From UBA1794 sp031552405 (GTDB lineage: Bacteria; Bacteroidota; Bacteroidia; Bacteroidales; Bacteroidaceae), in contig JAVBMN010000029.1 of NCBI GenBank assembly GCA_031552405.1, positions 1 through 64,000 on the forward strand: 64,000 nucleotides of DNA, in the 5' to 3' direction. Of this stretch, positions 58,153 through 64,000 are shown piece by piece. Numbering within the stretch: position 1 is the stretch's first letter; every line of letters starts with the position of its first letter. The notes beneath the pieces are model-generated. The model was not told the origin of the DNA, did not search any database, and was given only the letters and a program-made list of their open reading frames with translations. The position numbers and the translations under genes were made by a program.

Positions 58153-59112
58153 TTATGAGCAACGTAATACTTGTCCGGGGCGAAGCGTGGTGCGCTTCGA
58201 CAGTCCGTTTAATTGACACAGTTTATCTATAGTAATTCCATTCTCGTTAGCGATGCGATACAGCGTATCACCTTTACGTACTTTGTGGTAGAGAACGGAG
58301 GAAGAAGAAGCTTTGGGAGTGGTGTTGGAAGCTGTACTTACAGTAGCCGGAGCGGCCATGCCTGCGGTTCCGGGCATGTCGGAGCTTTCTTCATACGCAT
58401 ATTCTACATCGTCATTAGAGGAAACAGGACCTGATCCGTGGTATACATAGAAGTCGCCCGTTACGTCCTGATTGGGGAAGTCGAACATGAATTCAGGATT
58501 GATGGCTACACCCAGCAGGCGGGTTTCAAAGTGCAGGTGCGAACCGAAGGAGCGACCGGTATTACCTCCCAAACCAATGGGTTGCCCGGAGCGAACCTCT
58601 TCATTTACGTCTACCAGCCATTTTGACAAGTGCCCATAGATGGTTTCCAGTCCGTTGTTATGGCGGATTACGATGTAGTTTCCATATCCGCCGCGTTCGT
58701 ATTTCACTACGCGGATTTTTCCGTCAAAGGCTGCATAAATCGTATCGCCTACATATACCTTTATATCCAAACCGTTATGCTGGCGACGGAAACGGGGGCG
58801 GTATCCGAATTTTGAAGTAACCAGCCGACTTGGGGTAGGCATAGTAAAATTACGGAGGTCTATACGAAATGTACCAGGTGTATTGGTCTTGCCATATACA
58901 TGTACATAGTCATTATTCCAAGTGGTGTATAGATTGGAAGCAGTATACGTAGCTACTTCCTTTGCGATCTGATGTTTTAAGGCCAAAGAATCGATGCTTT
59001 TCAATTTCTTGTCCACGGGAGCCTGCCGGGCTATAAGGTCTTGCGCGGAAACCGTAGTGCTTCCTGCCATCAAAAGGGCTACAAAAAAAGTTCCTATTTT
59101 AGAAAAGTGCAT
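58153..59112 (-). CDS. M23 peptidoglycan endopeptidase with LysM
   Basis: A 319-residue exported cell-wall hydrolase. Signal peptide 1-23 (STTVSAQ), then an M23/LytM domain (about 95-215) with zinc ligands H112 and D116 (HNGLD) and H194 (SHLHFE) and catalytic-site H161 (IYGHL). A threonine/serine-rich linker leads to a C-terminal LysM (about 275-319; HKVRKGDTLYRIANENG), which binds peptidoglycan. All metal residues are present, so it should be an active D,D-endopeptidase rather than an EnvC-like activator. Monocistronic with a strong terminator. Confidence 0.92.
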   Translation of the reverse strand: MHFSKIGTFFVALLMAGSTTVSAQDLIARQAPVDKKLKSIDSLALKHQIAKEVATYTASNLYTTWNNDYVHVYGKTNTPGTFRIDLRNFTMPTPSRLVTSKFGYRPRFRRQHNGLDIKVYVGDTIYAAFDGKIRVVKYERGGYGNYIVIRHNNGLETIYGHLSKWLVDVNEEVRSGQPIGLGGNTGRSFGSHLHFETRLLGVAINPEFMFDFPNQDVTGDFYVYHGSGPVSSNDDVEYAYEESSDMPGTAGMAAPATVSTASNTTPKASSSSVLYHKVRKGDTLYRIANENGITIDKLCQLNGLSKRTTLRPGQVLRCS

Positions 59113-59159
59113 TGGTCTTTTATACTATTATTTGAGAGTAAATAAGCGGGTTAGCTTTT

Positions 59160-59167
59160 CAAAGATA
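59160..59167 (-). promoter_or_regulatory. Bacteroides-type -7 box for the M23 peptidase
   Basis: The - strand reads TATCTTTG, 47 bp before the start at 59112. No -33 partner is evident. Confidence 0.45.
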
Positions 59168-59386
59168 GGGCATTTCTATTCAAGACGGTACTTCTCTTTA
59201 ACTATTTTTCAGACTTTAAGGCTTGAATTTCCACGTATAAGGGCTCTCTATCCCTTTATTCAAGGGGGATAGAGAGTAGATGTGTTTTAAAACATAAAAA
59301 GGCTGCTATTAACACAAGTGAAGCGCAAAAAGCGCAATACGCAAAGGATGTGCATGTTACATCGAGGTGCAGCAGGCGTAAAAATA
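59168..59386. other. Gap upstream of the M23 gene
   Basis: No gene is visible in this part of the 415-bp gap between recG and the M23 gene. It contains one clear inverted repeat (59244-59276) and otherwise unremarkable A/T-rich sequence leading to AGGCCT array D. Confidence 0.5.
59244..59276. repeat. 11-bp inverted repeat upstream of the M23 promoter
   Basis: CTCTCTATCCC (59244-59254) pairs with GGGATAGAGAG (59266-59276) around an 11-nt loop. It lies 77 bp beyond the -7 box. It could be an operator or a secondary terminator for recG; no T-run supports the latter. Confidence 0.55.
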
Positions 59387-59460
59387 CAGGCCTGCGCTTG
59401 AGGAAACTCAGGCCTGAGATTTACAAAACCCAGGCCTGCATTTACCCAATTTCAGGCCTG
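59387..59460. repeat. AGGCCT phased array D (four units)
   Basis: AGGCCT cores start at 59388, 59410, 59432 and 59454, all 22 bp apart, and all four units are CAGGCCTG. Neighbouring units do not form extended hairpins, though units 2 and 4 can pair over 14 bp (AAACTCAGGCCTGA with TCAGGCCTGAGTTT). It lies 67 bp beyond the recG stop. Confidence 0.88.
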
Positions 59461-59527
59461 AGTTTTTAGGCTTTGTAACAGCTTGTTTTTGAAGATGATA
59501 AGTGGAGAGGAAAATGGGATGGCTTGA

Positions 59528-61624
59528 TTAGCTGATGGCCGACCAGTCCATTTTTTCCCTGCGCAGTATGTCGAGGCGTTTCCACAGGAGCTCGTTTGCA
59601 GGATTTTTCCCTTCCGAATCGGCCTCTACAATCTCACGGGCTATGTCGCGCACGTATTGCAGCAATTGCCCGTCGCGGGCTATGTTGGCAATCTTCAGGT
59701 CGAAGGCTACGCCGCTCTGCTGGGTACCCTCCAGGTCGCCGGGGCCGCGCAACTTAAGATCTGCCTCTGCAATCTCAAATCCGTCGCAGGTTTGCACCAT
59801 GATATTGAGTCGTTTTCGAGTATCCTCGGCCAGACTGAATCCGGTAACAAGGAGGCAATATGATTGCTCTGCTCCGCGTCCTACCCGGCCGCGCAGTTGA
59901 TGGAGCTGTGACAGTCCGAAGCGTTCGGCATTCTCTATGACCATGACCGAAGCATTTGGTACGTTTACTCCCACCTCTATTACAGTAGTGGCCACCATGA
60001 TCTGGGTTTCTCCGCTTGCAAAACGGGCCATCTCGGCATCTTTCTCGGCAGGTTTCATTTTACCGTGTACCTTGCTGATACGGTATTCGGGGAAGTCGCC
60101 CAGCATTTGCTGGTAGCCGTTTTCCAGATTCTTCAGGTCTATTTTTTCACTCTCCTTGATGAGGGGGTATACGATGTACACCTGTCTGCCGGCACGAATC
60201 TCCTTGCGGATAAACAGGTTCAGGCTTTGGCGACGGTTGTCGTACTGGTGGAGGGTTTGGATGGGTTTACGTCCGGGGGGGAGCTCGTCGATGATGGATA
60301 CATCCAGGTCGCCATACACCGTCATGGCTAGTGTGCGGGGAATGGGGGTGGCTGTCATTACCAGTACATGGGGCGGCTGTACGCTTTTGGTCCACATGCG
60401 GGCGCGTTGTGCCACGCCAAAGCGGTGCTGCTCATCAATCACCACCATGCCCAGGCGTGAGAACTCCACGTTCTCTTCCAGCACGGCATGTGTGCCGATG
60501 AGGATATGTGCCTCGCCGCTAAGTACACCGGAGAGGATCTTTTCTCTCTTTTTTCCTTTGACAGAGCCGGTGAGCAGCTCTATGTGCACGTTCATGCCGA
60601 AGAGCAGTTCGCGGATTGTATCCAGGTGTTGGTTGGCCAGTATCTCGGTAGGCGCCATGAGGCAGGCCTGAAAACCATTGTCAAGGGCTATGAGCATACT
60701 CATTAGCGCCACGAGGGTTTTTCCGCTGCCCACATCGCCTTGCAGCAGGCGGTTCATCTGGCGACCGCTGCGCATGTCGTTACGGATCTCCTTGATGACG
60801 CGCTTCTGTGCACCGGTTAGTGCGAAGGGCAGGTTGCGAGAGTAAAACTCATTAAATATATCGCCTACCTGCGGGAATACATACCCCCGGTATTTGTTTT
60901 GGCGGTCTTTGCTGTATCGCAGGATCTGGAGCTGTATATAGAACAGTTCTTCGAACTTCAGGCGGTACTGTGCTCGCCGCAGTACATCGGCATTCTCCGG
61001 AAAATGCGTGTTTCGCAAGGCCTCGGTGAGAGGCATGAGGTGGTATTTCTCCAGCAGCCACTGGGGCAGTGTTTCAGTAAGGGGCTGGGTGATGAGGCCA
61101 AAGAGGTTAGTGGTACACTTCTGCAGGGCGGCCGAGTTGAGGCTTCCGCGCTTCATGCGGTCGGAAGTGTGGTAATAAGGCATGAGGCCCATGCGCGAGA
61201 GGGTGAGCTTTTCCGGCTCGTCCACATCCGGGTGGGCGATGTTAATGCGTCCGCCGTACATCGTGGGCTTACCGAAGATGATGTACGGGCGGTTTAGCTT
61301 GTACTTACCTATTATATACTTAAGGCCCTGGAACCATACTAGGTCAATCACCCCGGTATTGTCTGCGAAGTGAGCCACGAGGCGTTTGTTGCGCCCCTCG
61401 CCTGCGGTTTCAAAGCCTACGATCTCGCCGCGAAGCTGGATGTAAGGCATATTCCCGTCGATCTCGTGTATATAGTACAGGCGACTGCGGTCAATGTATT
61501 TATAAGGAAAATAATAAAGCAGATCCTGCACGGAACGGATTTCCAGTTCCTTGGCCAGCAGTTCGGCGCGTTGAGGGCCCACTCCCGGCAGGTACATGAT
61601 GTTCCGTGTCAGCAGGTCAAACAT
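59528..61624 (-). CDS. recG: ATP-dependent DNA helicase RecG
   Basis: RecG remodels stalled replication forks and branched recombination intermediates. The 698-residue product has an N-terminal wedge (OB) domain (about 60-150), Walker A GDVGSGKT at 296-303, the DEQH box (VIDEQHRFG), motif III (LVMTATPIPRTLA), the TTVIEVGVNVPNAS and QLRGRVGRG motifs, and the C-terminal PGDLEGTQQSG segment of RecG. It overlaps the ispD end by 8 bases and is the last gene of the exbD - tonB - DJ-1 - ispD - recG run. Confidence 0.96.
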   Translation of the reverse strand: MFDLLTRNIMYLPGVGPQRAELLAKELEIRSVQDLLYYFPYKYIDRSRLYYIHEIDGNMPYIQLRGEIVGFETAGEGRNKRLVAHFADNTGVIDLVWFQGLKYIIGKYKLNRPYIIFGKPTMYGGRINIAHPDVDEPEKLTLSRMGLMPYYHTSDRMKRGSLNSAALQKCTTNLFGLITQPLTETLPQWLLEKYHLMPLTEALRNTHFPENADVLRRAQYRLKFEELFYIQLQILRYSKDRQNKYRGYVFPQVGDIFNEFYSRNLPFALTGAQKRVIKEIRNDMRSGRQMNRLLQGDVGSGKTLVALMSMLIALDNGFQACLMAPTEILANQHLDTIRELLFGMNVHIELLTGSVKGKKREKILSGVLSGEAHILIGTHAVLEENVEFSRLGMVVIDEQHRFGVAQRARMWTKSVQPPHVLVMTATPIPRTLAMTVYGDLDVSIIDELPPGRKPIQTLHQYDNRRQSLNLFIRKEIRAGRQVYIVYPLIKESEKIDLKNLENGYQQMLGDFPEYRISKVHGKMKPAEKDAEMARFASGETQIMVATTVIEVGVNVPNASVMVIENAERFGLSQLHQLRGRVGRGAEQSYCLLVTGFSLAEDTRKRLNIMVQTCDGFEIAEADLKLRGPGDLEGTQQSGVAFDLKIANIARDGQLLQYVRDIAREIVEADSEGKNPANELLWKRLDILRREKMDWSAIS

Positions 61625-62306
61625 TCGGGGCGAAGCGTTCGTCCCGGGCCAGCAGTTCGGCTACTTCCAGGTCGAAAGGGGTGGTTATTTTCAGGTTCTC
61701 ACGATTTCCCTCCACTAACGCAACCGAATGGCCGAGGCTTTCCACTACAGAGGCATCGTCAGTAAAGGCGTCGCTGCAAGGTTGGCGGTAGGCTTTGTGC
61801 AGCAATTCGGCATGGAATACCTGCGGAGTTTGCACCAGGCAATAGGCAGCGCGATCTGCCACTTCGCTTCCTCCGGAGGGTAGCAGGTGGCGCAGTGAAT
61901 CCACCAGAGGTAGTACCGGTATGGCTGTTCCCGATTGCTCCGCCTCACGGAAGCAGCGGTCGATGACTTCGGTCGATACAAACGGGCGTACTCCGTCATG
62001 GATTCCTATAAGACCTTCCCGGCAGGCCATGCTGAGACCATTCAGTACGGAATGGAAGCGAGTATCTCCCCCGTCGGCCAACAAGAACGGAACATAGAAG
62101 ACGTATTGTGCGCACTGTTCCTTCCAGTACTCCTGTTGGGCGCGGGGCAATACCAGGATGATCTCCATCTGCGGATCGTATGCGTGAAAACGTTCCAGTG
62201 TATGCATCAGCACCGGACGGCCTGCTATGGGTAGAAATTGTTTGGGAAGCTCTGTTCCCATGCGTAAGCCTTTGCCTCCGGCTACTACGATAATTTGGCG
62301 TTTCAT
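61617..62306 (-). CDS. ispD: 2-C-methyl-D-erythritol 4-phosphate cytidylyltransferase
   Basis: IspD couples CTP to MEP in the non-mevalonate isoprenoid pathway. The 229-residue protein has the nucleotide-binding VVAGGKGLRMGTELPKQFLP motif, the IHDGVRPFV segment near residue 100 and the TDDASVVE motif near 190. All parts expected for activity are present. It follows the DJ-1 gene by 35 bp and overlaps recG by 8 bases, so it sits in one transcript. Confidence 0.95.
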   Translation of the reverse strand: MKRQIIVVAGGKGLRMGTELPKQFLPIAGRPVLMHTLERFHAYDPQMEIILVLPRAQQEYWKEQCAQYVFYVPFLLADGGDTRFHSVLNGLSMACREGLIGIHDGVRPFVSTEVIDRCFREAEQSGTAIPVLPLVDSLRHLLPSGGSEVADRAAYCLVQTPQVFHAELLHKAYRQPCSDAFTDDASVVESLGHSVALVEGNRENLKITTPFDLEVAELLARDERFAPNV

Positions 62307-62341
62307 TCCGTATCCTCTTCTCTCTTTGTAGTGGATGAGGG

Positions 62342-62902
62342 TTAGTTCTGTACCATCATGCCTGCTTTCAGCTCGGCAACCTTGGCCTCTCCGCAGAAAT
62401 GAGCTACGATGGAATAGGCAAAATCAAAGGTGGCTCCAGGGCCGTTGGCAGTGGTAAACAAACCGTCTTTCACCACGGGGCCCTTTTGCAGGATGGCTCC
62501 TTTAAGGTTTTCCTCGAAGCCGGGGTAACAAGTAGCCTTCTTGCCTTCCAGCAGTCCCAGCTTGCCGTATACTAACGGCGCTGCGCAAATGGCCGACAGG
62601 GGAATCTGTGCTGCTACACATTGCAGAATGAGCTTCTGCAAACCGGTATGTGCTTTAAGATTGGCTGCGCCTGGCATCCCGCCGGGCATTACCAGCATTA
62701 GGATGTCTTCGAATACCGCATTTTTAAACGTACAATCCGCAACGACCTGTATCCCATGCGCACCGACTACTGTGGCACTGCTCATAATGGATACAGTTTG
62801 CACTTCAAGCGCTGCTCTTCGCAGGATGTCTACAGTGGCTATTGCTTCGATTTCTTCAAAGCCGTCAGCCAGAAACAGATAAATTTTACCAGTCATTTTC
62901 AT
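62342..62902 (-). CDS. DJ-1/PfpI (YajL-like) family protein
   Basis: A 186-residue DJ-1-family protein. The nucleophile elbow SAICAAPLVYG puts the reactive cysteine at C106, as in human DJ-1, and the partner glutamate near E17 (DGFEEIEA). YajL-type members protect against oxidative or carbonyl damage; the exact activity is debated. The ATG at 62902 or 62896 could start it. It is 12 bp after tonB and 35 bp before ispD, an operon position also seen in other Bacteroidales by recollection. Confidence 0.9.
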   Translation of the reverse strand: MKMTGKIYLFLADGFEEIEAIATVDILRRAALEVQTVSIMSSATVVGAHGIQVVADCTFKNAVFEDILMLVMPGGMPGAANLKAHTGLQKLILQCVAAQIPLSAICAAPLVYGKLGLLEGKKATCYPGFEENLKGAILQKGPVVKDGLFTTANGPGATFDFAYSIVAHFCGEAKVAELKAGMMVQN

Positions 62903-62914
62903 AATTCTTCCTTG

Positions 62915-63787
62915 TTATTTAAGTCTGAAATGATAAGTGATTGTTCCGGTTTGATTAGCGGCTCCCTCCATGGCATTGAATGTGGCGCGTTTGGCGGCAG
63001 CCAGAGCGGCATCGCGTAAGGACGCGTTTCCTGTATTTGTACCTTTGGCTTCGAGGGTGGCGCTGAGTACGGTGCCTGCGGCGTTTACCACAATTTTGAC
63101 TACCACATCGCCTTCTTCATTTACATTGTAGCCTGGCTGCGGAAGGGTGCCGCGCAGGGATCGCCCTGCCAGTGCCACAGTACCTCTTCCTCCGGTACCT
63201 GTCTTGGCTCCGGTTGCGGAATTGCCTGTAGGCGATCCCTCCGTGCCGGTACCCGAAGCGGAAGTTCCTCTGTTTCCAGTGCCCGATCCGGTTCCGAAAG
63301 CTCCGGCTATGCGACTGTTGGCAGCGGCTGCAGCAGCCCGTTCGGCGTCGAGTTTGGCTTGTGCTTCGGCACGTGCCTGAGCCTGACGGGCCTCCTCAGC
63401 AATCTGGGCCTCGGTCTTTTGTGGCGGGGTGGGAGTAGTGGGGGGCACTGGGGTGGGTTTCTTCTGTTCCGGTTGCTTGACAGGCTTCTTTACAGATATG
63501 CTGGGCTCCTCATTTTGCGTGATAAGGGGCGGCTCTGTGCGCGGCTGAGGCTTGGGAGCAGCAGGAGGTACGGGAGATACCTTGGGCAGCTGGTCCGGTC
63601 CGTTCAGGGTGCCAGGGTTATCTGTGCCACTGGCCATCTCTACCTCACCCAACATTACGGGTATACCTTCCTGTTTTTCCTGTTCGGGCATGTGAAGTAC
63701 CACGAACCACAGGAGCAATAGTACCGCAAGGTGAATCAGCAATGTGGCGCTCAGGGCGATTATGTCAGCTTTTTGTAATTTCTTCAT
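62915..63787 (-). CDS. TonB-family energy transducer
   Basis: A 290-residue TonB-type protein: one N-terminal membrane helix (about 10-30), a proline-rich periplasmic spacer (about 65-130), an Ala/Glu/Arg helical stretch (about 130-160), a Gly/Thr-rich segment (about 165-200) and a C-terminal TonB domain (about 210-290; NVNEEGDVVVKIVVNAAGTVLSA). It delivers proton-motive energy to outer-membrane transporters. It overlaps exbD by 4 bases (ATGA), so the pair belongs to one ExbBD-TonB system. Confidence 0.88.
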   Translation of the reverse strand: MKKLQKADIIALSATLLIHLAVLLLLWFVVLHMPEQEKQEGIPVMLGEVEMASGTDNPGTLNGPDQLPKVSPVPPAAPKPQPRTEPPLITQNEEPSISVKKPVKQPEQKKPTPVPPTTPTPPQKTEAQIAEEARQAQARAEAQAKLDAERAAAAAANSRIAGAFGTGSGTGNRGTSASGTGTEGSPTGNSATGAKTGTGGRGTVALAGRSLRGTLPQPGYNVNEEGDVVVKIVVNAAGTVLSATLEAKGTNTGNASLRDAALAAAKRATFNAMEGAANQTGTITYHFRLK

Positions 63788-64000
63788 TCTCCTTCAGGCG
63801 GGCGGGTAGCCAACACCATTTTATAACGATTTTCATTGGCCACGTTCAGTACGCGTATGATTTCGCGGTACGGTACGGACTCGTCGGCATACAGGGCTAC
63901 ATATCTTGTAGTATCTGTAGCAGCGGTTTGTTGCAGGTAATCCATGAGCTGAGAATATTCGATCTCCGTTTCGGGTTCCTGTCCGAAAGCTACATAATAG
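63784..64000 (-). CDS. exbD: ExbD/TolR-family protein, C-terminal part
   Basis: The window edge cuts the gene; 71 C-terminal codons are seen. The end reads YVALYADESVPYREIIRVLNVA and NRYKMVLATRPPEGE, the typical periplasmic domain of ExbD/TolR (VxIxADxxVPYxxV). ExbD with ExbB forms the proton channel that powers TonB. The stop overlaps the tonB start. The N-terminal helix and start are outside the window. Confidence 0.8.
   Translation of the reverse strand, partial: YYVAFGQEPETEIEYSQLMDYLQQTAATDTTRYVALYADESVPYREIIRVLNVANENRYKMVLATRPPEGE

Overview
The window reads as chromosome from a Bacteroidales bacterium (phylum Bacteroidota), possibly near Parabacteroides, Tannerella or Barnesiella; I cannot fix the genus. 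Support: many promoters match the Bacteroides-type -7 box (TAnnTTTG); there are polysaccharide lyases and alpha-galactosidases, lipoproteins with Bacteroidota-style lipoboxes, degenerate type IX secretion (T9SS)-like C-termini, a BspA-type leucine-rich protein, DUF4254/DUF4861/DUF1599 families, and a conserved folE - SPOR - tpiA - DoxX-like block. I found no rRNA, tRNA or CRISPR.

Layout. 1-1110: a structured non-coding stretch, a truncated Bro-N gene and a small FMN-binding protein. 1.2-4.6 kb: alanine dehydrogenase, then a two-gene sugar-acid unit (SDR + DUF4861 lipoprotein). 4.6-10.3 kb: queG and a 1540-residue family PL11 rhamnogalacturonan lyase with a long autotransporter-repeat tail. 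10.5-16.4 kb: dnaG, a non-coding repeat-like region, a KilA-N protein and two secreted proteins (one FAS1-like). 16.8-18.5 kb: pdxB and an orphan ABC ATPase. 18.6-31.6 kb: a lipopolysaccharide core/lipid A region with DUF4254, GT9, LpxL-like acyltransferase, GT90, an LTA-synthase-type sulfatase, then a reverse-strand run of four glycosyltransferases and a pyruvyltransferase, then an MsbA-like exporter. 31.7-36.1 kb: two tandem GH27 alpha-galactosidases. 36.2-44.6 kb: an AT-rich accessory island with a transposase remnant, WG-repeat lipoprotein, two small lipoproteins, a 5'-truncated RHS gene and a BspA-like protein. 44.9-48.3 kb: an acetyl-CoA hydrolase/transferase family gene, a small membrane protein and miaB. 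48.6-52.2 kb: a four-gene unit (VTC-type polyphosphate polymerase, DUF4956, DUF2490, Cthe_2159-like protein). 52.3-64 kb: AsmA-like/GT51 transglycosylase, folE, SPOR, tpiA in frame with a DoxX-like gene, DUF1599, M23/LysM peptidase, recG, ispD, DJ-1, tonB and exbD (cut by the window edge).

The signal I find most unusual is non-coding. Four intergenic arrays, each 3' of a stop codon, carry the palindrome AGGCCT (usually CAGGCCTG) four or five times at 21-22 bp steps (16680-16774, 31597-31669, 48428-48500, 59387-59460). A second array beside the third uses the palindrome TGCGCA, again at a 22 bp step (48295-48388). Two AGGCCT arrays fold into terminator-like hairpins; the other two keep the spacing without equally good local hairpins, so termination alone may not explain the phasing. 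The other main oddity is the loss of the stop between the DoxX-like gene and tpiA, at a seven-A tract.
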